This document shows, one piece after another, positions 55,675 to 64,000 of a stretch of 64,000 nucleotides of DNA. Below the pieces are notes generated by a model, which was given only the letters and a program-made list of their open reading frames with translations, had not been told where the DNA came from and did not search any database. The stretch's first letter is position 1. Each line of letters opens with the position of its first letter. Position numbers and translations under genes: made by a program. The DNA comes from Herbaspirillum chlorophenolicum (lineage in GTDB: Bacteria; Pseudomonadota; Gammaproteobacteria; Burkholderiales; Burkholderiaceae_D): NCBI RefSeq assembly GCF_001189955.1, contig NZ_LFLT01000015.1, positions 1 to 64,000 of the forward strand, given 5' to 3'.

Positions 55675-57243
55675 ATGGCGCAATACAAAACACCGGGTGT
55701 TTATGTCGTCGAGAAAAACGCCTTTCCAAACTCTGTCGTCGAAGTCGCGACGGCAGTGCCTGCCTTTATCGGCTATACCGAGTTTTCCGACAACAAGGGA
55801 ACCTCGCTGGCACAGAAAGCCTGGCGCATCACCTCCATGGCAGAGTTCAATGCCTACTACGGCGGTCCGCCGCAGAGCAAGTTCTCGATCAATCCGTTGC
55901 CGGCTGCCGATCCGAAGGCCCCGCCAGTGACCGGAGATTTCTCGATTACCGATAGCGCCACCAAGCAGCGCACGGAATACGAACTCAAGGCGGAAGGCAC
56001 ATCTTATATTTTGTATTACAGCATGCTGCTGTTCTTCATGAACGGCGGCGGCCCGTGCTACATCGTTTCGGTCGGCCACTACGGCGACGATCTCGACGCC
56101 GACAAGATTTCCGCCGGCATCGATACGCTGCTCAAGGAACAGGAGCCCACCATGGTGCTGGTTCCTGATGCGGTGCGCCTGTCGGCGCAGGATTGCACGA
56201 CCGTGCAGACCAATGCGCTGATGCACTGCGGATTCAAGATGCGTAACCGCATTGCCTTGCTGGACGTGTATGACGGCTACAAGGATCGGCAGGACCCGGC
56301 CGGCGATTGCGTCGGTGCGTTCCGCGAGGCGGTCGGCACCAACTTCCTGGATTTCGGCACCGCTTACTATCCTTGGGTCAATACTTCGATCGTCAAAGAG
56401 AAGGACATCGATTTCACGGTGATCACCAATCTTGACGTACTGACCGATTTGCTGAAAAAAGAGCTGTCGCCGATCACCGATGCTGCAAATCCGACGCCGG
56501 CAGCCAAAGTCAAGATCGACCAGCTCAATGCAGCGTTGGCCGCCATTACTTCCGACTGGACCAAATCGCAGGATCCGGCGACCGACAAGCAGACGCTGAA
56601 CAAGACCCTGCTGGCGGTCAGCAGCCTGTACCCGCAAATCATTCTGGCAATCCAGAAAAAGCTGAACCTGCTGCCGCCTGCTGCCGGCATGGCCGGTTTG
56701 TACACCATGGTGGACAACACGCGCGGCGTCTGGAAAGCGCCTGCCAACATCAGCATGAACGGCGTGGTGTCGCCAACAGTGGCGATCTCCAACGATGAGC
56801 AGGAAGACCTCAACGTGACCACCCAGGGCAAATCGATCAATGCGATCCGCTCGTTCATCGGCGAAGGCGTATTGGTCTGGGGCGCGCGGACGCTGGACGG
56901 CAACAGCCTCGACTGGCGTTATGTCAGCGTTCGCCGCACCATGATCATGATCGAAGAATCGCTCAAGCAAGCTTGCAAAGCATATGTCTTCGAACCCAAC
57001 ACGGCCAACACCTGGGTCACGATCAAGAGCATGGCCCGCAATTTCCTGACCAGCGTCTGGAAGCGCGGCGGCCTGGCCGGCGCCAGCCCCGACGATGCCT
57101 TCAGCGTATTCGTCGGCCTCGGCGAGACCATGACCGCCGACGATATTCTGGAAGGCTTGCTGAAAGTCTCGATACTGGTCGCCGTCAGCCGTCCGGCCGA
57201 GTTCATTGAAATCACGTTCCAGCAGCAAATGCAAAAATCCTGA
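55675..57243 (+). CDS. eCIS contractile sheath protein
   Basis: 522 aa. The N-terminus (YKTPGVYVVEKNAFPNSVVE) and the C-terminal third (ARTLDGNSLDWRYVSVRRTM, then ANTWVTIKSMARNFLTSVWK and FIEITFQQ) are those of phage tail sheath proteins. The C-terminal strands form the inter-subunit handshake. Predicted role: polymerises around the inner tube and contracts to drive it into the target. Only one sheath gene is present, unlike the three in Afp/PVC, giving a simpler particle. GAGGGTG precedes the ATG. Confidence 0.95.
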   Translation: MAQYKTPGVYVVEKNAFPNSVVEVATAVPAFIGYTEFSDNKGTSLAQKAWRITSMAEFNAYYGGPPQSKFSINPLPAADPKAPPVTGDFSITDSATKQRTEYELKAEGTSYILYYSMLLFFMNGGGPCYIVSVGHYGDDLDADKISAGIDTLLKEQEPTMVLVPDAVRLSAQDCTTVQTNALMHCGFKMRNRIALLDVYDGYKDRQDPAGDCVGAFREAVGTNFLDFGTAYYPWVNTSIVKEKDIDFTVITNLDVLTDLLKKELSPITDAANPTPAAKVKIDQLNAALAAITSDWTKSQDPATDKQTLNKTLLAVSSLYPQIILAIQKKLNLLPPAAGMAGLYTMVDNTRGVWKAPANISMNGVVSPTVAISNDEQEDLNVTTQGKSINAIRSFIGEGVLVWGARTLDGNSLDWRYVSVRRTMIMIEESLKQACKAYVFEPNTANTWVTIKSMARNFLTSVWKRGGLAGASPDDAFSVFVGLGETMTADDILEGLLKVSILVAVSRPAEFIEITFQQQMQKS

Positions 57244-57300
57244 TGCCGACAGCATCGCCCGAACGGTTTTTTAACATTCAATCTTTAGACGAGGTTTGCA

Positions 57301-57759
57301 ATGGCAGATGACGGATCGAAACAATCAACCACCGTGTGGCCGCTTCCGAAATTTTATTTCCAGGTGAAATGGGATTCGCAAGTCATGTCCTTTCAGGAAG
57401 TCAGCGGTCTCGACGTGCAATCGGAAGAAATCAAATACCGCCACGGCGACAGCCCGGAATTCTCGGTCATCAAGATGCCGGGCATGAAGAAGGTCGGCAA
57501 TGTGACCATGAAGAAGGGCACCTTCAAAGGGGATAACAAGTTCTGGGACTGGTTCAACCAGATCAAGATGAACACCATCAAGCGCGTGCCCGTCACCATC
57601 AGTTTGCTGGACGAAGCCGGCAAGCCGACCATGGTCTGGACCCTGGCCAACGCATGGCCGACCAAGATCACCGGCACCGATCTCAAGGCCGAAGGCAATG
57701 AAGTCGCCATCGAAACCATTGAAATCGTGCACGAGGGTCTGACGATCGCCAATAGCTGA
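57301..57759 (+). CDS. eCIS inner tube protein (phage T4 gp19-like), first copy
   Basis: 152 aa, the normal length. The gp19-family pattern is clear: PKFYFQVKWDSQVMSFQEVSG near the N-terminus, then FSVIKMPGMKKVGNVTMKKG and PVTISLLDEAG, ending NEVAIETIEIVHEGLTI. Predicted role: major tube ring (Afp1/Pvc1-like) through which payload travels. It is separated from the sheath gene by 57 bases containing a short GATGC/GCATC stem and a T6 run, which might adjust the sheath-to-tube ratio; that is speculative. GAGG precedes the ATG. Confidence 0.93.
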   Translation: MADDGSKQSTTVWPLPKFYFQVKWDSQVMSFQEVSGLDVQSEEIKYRHGDSPEFSVIKMPGMKKVGNVTMKKGTFKGDNKFWDWFNQIKMNTIKRVPVTISLLDEAGKPTMVWTLANAWPTKITGTDLKAEGNEVAIETIEIVHEGLTIANS

Positions 57760-57801
57760 CGATCGCCCGGTACGAACGCAGCATTTTCGTGGGTTAAGCG
57801 G

Positions 57802-58266
57802 ATGTCTTCTTTGTTTTCGAATGTTTATCCGCCATCGGCGTTTTATTTCAAGGTGGTATTCGGCGCCACGCTGGGCTTGACCGACACGTCCTTTCAGGAG
57901 GTGTCGGGCATGTCCGCGGAAATCGAGACCGAGACCGTCGTCGAAGGCGGCGAGAATCGTTACGTCCATACCTTGCCCAAAGGCGTCAAGCATCCTTTCC
58001 TCGAACTCAAGCGCGGCATTGCACCGCTGACCTCGCCCCTGGTGGTCTGGTGCAAGTCGGTGTTTGAACTCGGCTTCATGGCGCCGGTGGTGGCTCAGCC
58101 TATCGTCGTGCAACTGCTGGACGAAAAGCAGTTGCCGCTGCGCGTATGGTCGTTCGCCAATGCCTATCCGGTGAAGTGGGAAGTGGAAAACTTCGGTTCC
58201 ACCAAGAACGAAGTGGCAATCGAGAAGATTGTCTTGAGCTACACGTATTCAAACAGGCTGATATAA
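57802..58266 (+). CDS. eCIS tube-initiator-like protein (gp19-like), second copy
   Basis: 154 aa. It has the same fold signature as the previous gene (SAFYFKVVFG, SFQEVSGMSAEIETE, ending NEVAIEKIVLSYTYSNRLI) but is clearly diverged and lacks the KMPGMKK loop. It resembles the Afp5/Pvc5-type tube protein that joins tube to baseplate. That assignment is inferred from its position directly upstream of the baseplate genes. Confidence 0.88.
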   Translation: MSSLFSNVYPPSAFYFKVVFGATLGLTDTSFQEVSGMSAEIETETVVEGGENRYVHTLPKGVKHPFLELKRGIAPLTSPLVVWCKSVFELGFMAPVVAQPIVVQLLDEKQLPLRVWSFANAYPVKWEVENFGSTKNEVAIEKIVLSYTYSNRLI

Positions 58267-58271
58267 GAACC

Positions 58272-58484
58272 ATGTCGATCGAAATAAGACAGTTGAGCAT
58301 CAAGTCCAATGTGACGCAGCAAGCCGATGGCGGCAGCGGTTCCGGCACAACCGTCGGCCGGCCTCGTGCCGGAGGCTGCGGAGGGTGCGGCGATTCGGAA
58401 AACAGCGAGGAAGCCCGCAACGACATGCTGGCCGCATGCAGAGAGATGGTGCTGGACTTGCTGAGCCGTTCGCGGGAGCGGTAA
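58272..58484 (+). CDS. DUF5908-type small eCIS protein
   Basis: 70 aa. The N-terminus MSIEIRQLSIKSNV matches the small DUF5908 proteins found between tube and LysM genes in eCIS clusters. The centre is Gly-rich with three cysteines in GGCGGCG plus GRPRAGGC just before, and the C-terminus is an amphipathic helix (LAACREMVLDLLSRSRER). Its job is unknown; the Cys cluster could bind a metal. The stop codon directly abuts the ATG of the next gene, so the two are translationally coupled. Confidence 0.75.
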   Translation: MSIEIRQLSIKSNVTQQADGGSGSGTTVGRPRAGGCGGCGDSENSEEARNDMLAACREMVLDLLSRSRER

Positions 58485-59168
58485 ATGGGCATCTCTACCG
58501 GCCTTAAGAAAAAACTGAGCATCGCCGCGTGCAAGGTCAGCGATGAGGCCATCACCGTCGATACCAGCCAGCCGATGTTTGAAGCCCTGATCAATCCGGC
58601 AGGGTATAAACGTCAGCTAAGCATCGCTTACAACAAGAAAAAGACGCTGGGCCAATATGGCGCCTTGCCCAAATTCAGCGCCATGTGCGAAGAGAACCTG
58701 ACGCTGGAAAACCTGGTGCTCGACGGCACCGGTGTGGTCGAGCTGGTCGGCATGAAAAGCGTCAAGGAAATGATCAACACCTTGTTCGCCGTGACCAAGT
58801 ACGATGGGCAGAAGCATGAGCCGAGCTATGTGCGCGTGTTGTGGGGCACGTTCATCTTTTTCGGGCGCATCGAAACGATTTCCATCGACTACACCATGTT
58901 CAAGCCCAGCGGCGAGCCGCTACGTGCCAAGCTCACCCTTGCTTTCGTCGGCTGGATGAGCAACAAGGAAAGCAGCCTGCGCGCCAACCAGAGTTCGCCC
59001 GACCTGAGCCACCTGGTGGAGGTGACGATGGGCGATACGCTGCCGCTGTTGTGCAGCCGCATCTATAACGATCCGTCGTATTACCGCGAAGTCGCCCGCA
59101 TCAACAATCTCACCAACTTCCGCAATCTCGAGCCGGGTCTGGTACTCCGCTTCCCTCCGCTGGTCTGA
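58485..59168 (+). CDS. eCIS baseplate protein with LysM domain (Afp7/Pvc7-like)
   Basis: 227 aa. The N-terminal part (~25-165) has the pattern of eCIS/phage gp53-like tube-adaptor proteins (FEALINPAGYKRQLSIAYNK, LWGTFIFFGRIETISIDYTM). A LysM domain closes the protein (~180-226, VTMGDTLPLLCSRIYNDPSY, ending PGLVLRFPP). Predicted role: links the inner tube to the spike hub in the baseplate. It is directly adjacent to the preceding small gene and four bases upstream of the spike gene. Confidence 0.9.
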   Translation: MGISTGLKKKLSIAACKVSDEAITVDTSQPMFEALINPAGYKRQLSIAYNKKKTLGQYGALPKFSAMCEENLTLENLVLDGTGVVELVGMKSVKEMINTLFAVTKYDGQKHEPSYVRVLWGTFIFFGRIETISIDYTMFKPSGEPLRAKLTLAFVGWMSNKESSLRANQSSPDLSHLVEVTMGDTLPLLCSRIYNDPSYYREVARINNLTNFRNLEPGLVLRFPPLV

Positions 59169-59172
59169 CACC

Positions 59173-60957
59173 ATGGCCGACTCTCCCAAACTCAACACCA
59201 GCGAGGTGCTGAAGATCACCATTACCAGTGACGGCAGCCTCATCGCAGACACCATCAGGATTATTTCCGTGGAGGTGAACAAGGCCGTCAATCGCATTCC
59301 GACTGCGCGCATCAGCATCCTCGACGGCGACATGCCCAAGGACGATTTCCCGGTCAGCAACCTTGATGTCTTTGCTCCCGGCAAGGCTATCGTGATCAGC
59401 GCCGGCTACGGCAGCAAGGTCGCGGTGGTATTTCAGGGCGTTGTGGTCAGGCACGGCATCAAGATCAGCAACAACAACGAGGCCCGCCTGCAGATCGAAT
59501 GCAAGCACAAGGCGGTGGCGCTGACCATCGGCAAGAAGAATGCCAATTACGTCGATCTCAAGGACAGTGACATCATCAGCAAGCTGATCTCGCCATGCGG
59601 CGCCAGCGCCGATGTCGCGGCGTCCGATACCCAGCATAAAGAGATTGTCCAGTACTACAGCAGCGATTGGGATTTCCTGGTTTCGCGCGCCGAGGCCAAT
59701 GGCTTTCTTGTGATTCCCGACGACACCAGCGTGATCGTCAAGCCGCCGCAGACCAGCGCTGCGGCCGTGCTGAAAGTGACTTACGGTATCGACCTGATGG
59801 CATTCCAGGCCGATATCGATGCGCGCACCCAGTTGCAAAGCGTGGTGGGCGCCGCCTGGGACCCGGGCACCCAGGCCGTGGTGCAGCAGACGGCCAAGCC
59901 GGCAAGCTTGTATGAACAAGGCAACCTGAAGGCCGACGACCTGGCTAAAGTGGCGGGGCCGGCGACATACCGGCTGCAGACTGCGGCGCCGCTGGAGAGC
60001 GACGAGATCAAGGCGTGGACGGCGGCACGGCAAATGAAGGCGGCGCTGGCCAAGATCCGCGGCAAAATGAAATTCCAGGGCAATGCAAACGCCAAGCCCG
60101 GCACCATGATCGAACTGGTCGGCGTGGGCAAGCGTTTCAGCGGCAAGGTGTTCGTCAGTGCGGTCAATCATGAGATCAGCGACGGCAACTGGATCACCGA
60201 GGTGGAATTCGGCATGGCGCCGGAATGGTTCAGCGAGCAGCACGGCGGCGATGCCCTGGCTTCGGGCCTGTTGCCCGGCGCCGGAGGATTGCAGATCGGC
60301 GTGGTGCAAAAGCTCGACGCCGATCCCGAAGGGCAATACAAGATACAGGTGGCTATTTCAGTGCTCCAAACGGAAACGGCGGGAGTCTGGGCCCGGCTGG
60401 CCAGTTTTTACGGTTCGTCCGGGGTCGGGGCCTTTTTTATCCCGGAGATCGGCGATGAAGTGGTGATCGGCTATTTCAACAATGATCCATCGCATCCGGT
60501 GGTATTGGGCAGCCTGTATAGCAGCCAGCGCAAAATGCCGTATGAACTCACTGCCGACAACTACACCAAGGCGTTGTGGACCAAGGGCTTGCTCAAGGTA
60601 GTGTTCGACGACGAAAAAAAGGTCATCACCATCGTCACGCCGCAAAACAACACCATCGTCCTGAGCGACGACGCCAAATCGATCTGCCTGACCGACCAGA
60701 ACAGCAACAAGATCGAAATGAACACCAGCGGCATCTTGCTCGACAGTCCCAAGGACATTGTCATTAACGCCAAGGGCAAGGTCAGCATTTCAGCGGTCGC
60801 CAATATCGAAAGCAGCGCACAAGCCGATATCAAAAGCGAAGCCCTCAACATCAACAACACCGCCAAGGTCGGTTTTGTCGCCAAGGGGTCGGCCACGGCG
60901 GAGCTTTCCGCCAGCGGGCAGACGACCGTCAAGGGCGCCATGGTGATGATCAATTGA
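59173..60957 (+). CDS. eCIS spike protein (VgrG-like, Afp8/Pvc8-like)
   Basis: 594 aa. A gp27-like hub half (~1-365; TRARIS-type strands, then YYSSDWDFLVSRAEANGFLV) precedes a gp5-like OB-fold (~375-455, IGVVQKLDADPEGQYKIQVA, then IPEIGDEVVIGYFNNDPSHP). The C-terminal triple-stranded beta-helix needle (~480-594) is rich in Asn/Ser/Ala (SNKIEMNTSGILLDSPKDI). Predicted role: trimeric central spike that pierces the target membrane. No C-terminal effector extension is present. The following PAAR protein should cap its tip. Confidence 0.94.
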   Translation: MADSPKLNTSEVLKITITSDGSLIADTIRIISVEVNKAVNRIPTARISILDGDMPKDDFPVSNLDVFAPGKAIVISAGYGSKVAVVFQGVVVRHGIKISNNNEARLQIECKHKAVALTIGKKNANYVDLKDSDIISKLISPCGASADVAASDTQHKEIVQYYSSDWDFLVSRAEANGFLVIPDDTSVIVKPPQTSAAAVLKVTYGIDLMAFQADIDARTQLQSVVGAAWDPGTQAVVQQTAKPASLYEQGNLKADDLAKVAGPATYRLQTAAPLESDEIKAWTAARQMKAALAKIRGKMKFQGNANAKPGTMIELVGVGKRFSGKVFVSAVNHEISDGNWITEVEFGMAPEWFSEQHGGDALASGLLPGAGGLQIGVVQKLDADPEGQYKIQVAISVLQTETAGVWARLASFYGSSGVGAFFIPEIGDEVVIGYFNNDPSHPVVLGSLYSSQRKMPYELTADNYTKALWTKGLLKVVFDDEKKVITIVTPQNNTIVLSDDAKSICLTDQNSNKIEMNTSGILLDSPKDIVINAKGKVSISAVANIESSAQADIKSEALNINNTAKVGFVAKGSATAELSASGQTTVKGAMVMIN

Positions 60958-61000
60958 TGCAGGCGTTGTCCACCACGGATAGAATTTTCAGGAGTTTTTC

Positions 61001-61303
61001 ATGCCGCTAGCAGCCAGAATTACCGACATGCACGTCTGCCCGATGCAAACGCCGGCATTTCCGGCGCCGATTCCGCACGTCGGCGGGCCGATCATCGGCC
61101 CCGGCGTGCCGACCGTCCTGATCGGGAAATTGCCGGCTTCGGTGGTGACCGACAATTGCGTTTGCGTCGGTCCCCCGGACTCCATCGTGATGGGATCGAG
61201 CACGGTCATGATCGGTGGCAAACCGGCCGCCAGGATGGGCGACAGCTGCGCGCACGGCGGCCAGATTGCGATCGGTTGCCCGACGGTCATGATCGGCGGA
61301 TGA
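61001..61303 (+). CDS. PAAR-repeat spike-tip protein
   Basis: 100 aa, a stand-alone PAAR protein. PAAR-type repeats are visible (GPIIGPGVPTVLIGKLPA, SIVMGSSTVMIGGKPAARMG, then CPTVMIGG). Candidate metal ligands are His11, His26 and the His and Cys of SCAHGG. It sharpens the VgrG-like spike encoded just upstream (43-base gap). AGGAG precedes the ATG. There is no fused toxin domain. Confidence 0.94.
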   Translation: MPLAARITDMHVCPMQTPAFPAPIPHVGGPIIGPGVPTVLIGKLPASVVTDNCVCVGPPDSIVMGSSTVMIGGKPAARMGDSCAHGGQIAIGCPTVMIGG

Positions 61304-61313
61304 GGAGCCGGAC

Positions 61314-61730
61314 GTGAACCTCAACAAATCCTTTCTCGGCACCGGCTGGAGCTTTCCCCCGCGCTTCGGCAACCGCGGCGAAGTGGCCATGGTCGAGGAA
61401 GAGCGCGACATCCACGAAAGTCTTTTCATCATCCTGTCCACCACGCCCGGCGAACGCATCATGCAGCCGACCTTCGGATGCGGCCTCAAGTCGTATGTGT
61501 TCAGCGAACTCAACGAAAGCGTGGTGACCGAGATGCGCGACGCCATCGAACGCGCGATCCTGTTTTTCGAGCCGAGGATCACGGTCGATGCCATTGCCAT
61601 GGACGAGAGCGGCATCTCTGAAGGGCGACTGGATATCCTGATCGACTACACGGTGCGCGGGACCAATACCCGCAGCAACATGGTCTACCCCTTCTACTTT
61701 CTGGAGGGCAGCAATGTGCCCGACAAATAA
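61314..61730 (+). CDS. gp25-like baseplate wedge protein (Afp9/Pvc9-like)
   Basis: 138 aa with a GTG start preceded by GAGGAG. The gp25/IraD-like signature is present: GTGWSFPPRF near the N-terminus, EERDIHESLFIILSTTPGER, then QPTFGCGLKSYVF. Predicted role: baseplate wedge component that nucleates sheath assembly. It begins 10 bases after the PAAR gene and is followed by the baseplate J-like gene. Confidence 0.93.
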   Translation: MNLNKSFLGTGWSFPPRFGNRGEVAMVEEERDIHESLFIILSTTPGERIMQPTFGCGLKSYVFSELNESVVTEMRDAIERAILFFEPRITVDAIAMDESGISEGRLDILIDYTVRGTNTRSNMVYPFYFLEGSNVPDK

Positions 61731-61770
61731 GCCGGCGCCAGGGCGCTTCGGGCCGTCGATGGTGAGTCGA

Positions 61771-64000
61771 TGAGAAACCTCATCATCAGGGATGGAACCA
61801 GCCAGACAATGCGCGCTTTGCCGGCATTGCAGGACGGCTATTTCAATCTCGATGAAATGTCGTTCCACGACTTGTTGACGATGGTGGCCGAATTCGCCTC
61901 CCTGGTGTGCTTCTACAATGCGGAAAACCAGCCGGACGGCGACTGGAAACCATTTTTTCACGCCGACGAAACGGTGGTGATGAGCCGGATCCTGGCGTTT
62001 AATCTGGCCGGCGCCGTGGCGCATTTCGACGACTGGTGGCGCGGTACGCCGGAACATACCGGCATCGGCGCAGACGGCCGCAATCATGCACAGGATATTC
62101 AAGCCTTGCCGGTGACATATCTGGCAACGACGATCGACGGCTGGTACGTGGCGATGCTGGAAGCGCAAAGCGAAAACGGCCTGGCCCTGCGCACGCTCAT
62201 CGAGAGCGTCATCGTGCAACTGCGCTCCGACAAGTCCGGTTTTCTGGATTCGTTGCGGCAGGAGGGCGTCAGGTTGCCGCTTGCGCCCCTGTGGTGGGCA
62301 GACACCGATGCGGCCATCGTGCCGGACGGCGGGCGGCGCCCGCAGGCCTTGCTTACCAAAACGATGGTGCGCACCGACTTCCATGCCTATCTCAAGGCTA
62401 TCGAGATGATCCGCAAGGAAGCGCGGGCGCGGCTGCCGGCGTCGCTGCTAAGCCAGCAACACGATCCGGCGATCGGCATGCTGATCGCCTTTGTCCGGCA
62501 ATTCCAGAAACTCAAAGTCAAACTGAACCGCTTTACCCAAAACTACCTGGATTTTTATTACGACAAGATGCTCGGCAGCGTGCCGCAGCCGGTCGCGCCG
62601 GACCGCACCTGGGTCGTATTGACAAAAAGTCCGGCCGTGCGTGAAGTGCTGGTGCCGGCGCAGACCGGGTTTTTGGCGGGTCTGGATGAGGCCAGCCGCG
62701 ACATCGTCTATGCCTCGGCCAACGATCTGGTGGTCAACGATGCGCGCGTGATTGCGCTGCAGACCGTGTATTTCGATCACAACCGCTATAGCGCCCCGGA
62801 AAACCGCCTCAGCGACGATCGGCCGGCGGCAGCCGCAACGAATGGAACAACCGCAACGGTCGCAACAACCGCAACAACCGCCGCCCGTACCTGGTCGACC
62901 GCCGCCTGGTTCAACTCGCCGATGATCGAAGGCGTCATGGCCGACCTGCAGCAAGCCTATCCGATCCTGGGCGCGCCCAAAAACAGCAGTGTGCAAAATA
63001 CCTTCGCCGACGCCCGTATCGGTTTTGCGCTGGCGAGCAAGGTGTTACTGCTCAAGGAAGGGCTGCGCAAAATCAGCGTCACGATTGCATTCGACGATGA
63101 CATGCTGGCGCAGCGCCTCGCGCGTCTGGTGCCTGTCATGTGCGAGGACGACGGCAGCGGCGACGCCGCGCTGGACGAGATCCGCCGGCAAGACGTCTTC
63201 CTGAAGGTGTTCCGGCGCATCTTCCAGGTCGCCGTCACCGGCGAACACGGCTGGCTGGAGATACCCGACTACTTGCCGGCCTACGACGACCGGGCGCTGA
63301 CGCTGAGCTTTGAGCTGCCGCCTCAGGAACCGTCGGTGGTGGCCTACGATCCCGCATTGCATGGCGAGCAGTATGCCGTCGCAACGCCCATGATACGGTT
63401 CATCATCAATCCCGGCGCCTACCTGTACCCTTACGGCATGTTGCGCGACCTGACCATCAGCGGCGCGCATATCGACGTGCAGGTCAACGGTTGCCGCGAC
63501 CTGGTGCTGCAAAACAATATCGGACAATTGAGCGCAGCAGCGCCATTCGCGCCATTCGGCCCCTTGCCGAAACTCGGCAGCTATCTGGTGGTCGGCAATA
63601 CCGAAATGGCGGGCAAGCAGATTTCGGAATTCAGCGTGGAAGTCGAGTGGGCCGACCTGACCAGGCTCAACGGCGGCTTCGCCACTTATTACGACGGTTA
63701 TGAAGTCGAGGTCGCCAACGACGACTTCCTGGCGACCGTAGGCGTGCTGGCCAAAGGAAGCTGGACGCCGGCCGCCGAACAGACGCGGCCGACGGTGCAA
63801 TTGTTTCGCGCCGATGTGCAACCGGGGCAGGGCGAGCGCCTCAACAACCGCGTGACCTGGAACTGCAATCGGGTCGCCCATCTGTTCGAGCCGGACAGCG
63901 GGGTATCCATTAAAAAACCGCTGACCTACGGCCCTGGCGCAAAAAACGGCTTTTTCAAATTCACGCTGGCGTCGCCTGCATTCGGCTTCGGCCATGAGAC
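61771..64000 (+). CDS. eCIS baseplate J-like protein (Afp11/Pvc11-like), truncated by the window edge
   Basis: The frame is open from ATG 61771 to the right edge (743 codons, no stop). The N-terminus (DGYFNLDEMSFHDLLTMVAE, then FYNAENQPDGDWKPFF) is that of large eCIS baseplate proteins. A gpJ-like section begins near residue 285 (TKSPAVREVLVPAQTGFLAG). A Thr/Ala-rich linker (~350-372) separates it from later beta-rich parts, and the visible end (LASPAFGFGHET) resembles a J-like core strand. Predicted role: wedge of the baseplate around the spike. It could correspond to Afp11 or Afp12; the missing end would decide. Confidence 0.82.

Noticed and set aside
57242-57280. Short GATGC/GCATC stem followed at a distance by six Ts between sheath and tube genes.
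   Set aside because: The five-bp stem and the 12-base gap before the T-run are too weak for a terminator call; noted only as possible attenuation.
54177-64000. Type VI secretion system reading of the tail-like genes.
   Set aside because: One DUF4255 gene, a DUF5908 gene, a LysM adaptor and a single eCIS-type sheath, with no TssB/TssC pair or membrane-complex gene in the window, fit an eCIS better.
1-64000. CRISPR arrays, tRNA or rRNA genes, complete insertion sequences.
   Set aside because: No regularly spaced direct repeats outside coding shafts, no cloverleaf or rRNA-like sequence, and only a fragment of one transposase were seen.

Overview
The window is high-GC DNA with tight operons and standard Shine-Dalgarno sites. 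The gene families point to a betaproteobacterium of the order Burkholderiales, most likely Oxalobacteraceae (Herbaspirillum or Collimonas type). That assignment rests on family recognition, not on a database search. Two large systems lie side by side, and all but one of the intact genes read on the + strand.

The first system (1 to about 53.5 kb) is a giant two-partner secretion (TPS) locus. It holds three filamentous-haemagglutinin-like exoproteins (TpsA1, cut at the left edge; TpsA2, 4176 aa; TpsA3, about 4187 aa). All three end in the same DUF3739-type C-terminus. TpsA2 and TpsA3 are each preceded by a three-gene cassette: a periplasmic STN/TonB-C-like protein, a FecI-type ECF sigma factor and a FecR-type anti-sigma factor. 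This is the layout of the Pseudomonas aeruginosa PUMA3 (VreA-VreI-VreR) cell-surface-signalling system, which is phosphate-starvation controlled and drives a TPS system plus exbB2-exbD2-tonB4. The central operon (26.6-35.4 kb) encodes one TpsB transporter, a DUF2341-LamG-ExbB fusion, ExbD, TonB, a putative porin, a coiled-coil periplasmic protein, a PpiC-type isomerase and a YbjN-like protein. After TpsA3 come a small trypsin-like protease, another TonB-C-like protein and a DegP/HtrA protease with two PDZ domains, all plausible periplasmic helpers.

Two kinds of regulatory site link these parts. Five places carry a shared promoter-like motif: GGWTYN, 13 bases, then CGTCYW, with 19 bases from the start of the first element to the start of the second. 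One lies in front of each anti-sigma gene, one in front of TpsA2, one (a variant) in front of TpsA3, and one in front of the TpsB operon. Pho-box-like 11-bp direct repeats lie upstream of the first STN gene, at classical spacing from a -10 hexamer, and directly upstream of the putative ECF promoter of the TpsB operon. The inferred circuit is: phosphate starvation, PhoB, sigma cassette, then TPS secretion energised or signalled through a private ExbB-ExbD-TonB set.

A degraded, AT-rich junction (about 53.4-54.2 kb) holds an IS3-type transposase remnant and a short reading-frame remnant. The second system begins after it and runs off the right edge. It is an extracellular contractile injection system (eCIS; Afp/PVC type): tube terminator (DUF4255), a conserved unknown protein, one sheath, two tube proteins, a DUF5908 mini-protein, a LysM baseplate protein, a VgrG-like spike, a PAAR tip, a gp25 wedge and the start of a baseplate J-like protein. 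No tRNA, rRNA or CRISPR array was seen.
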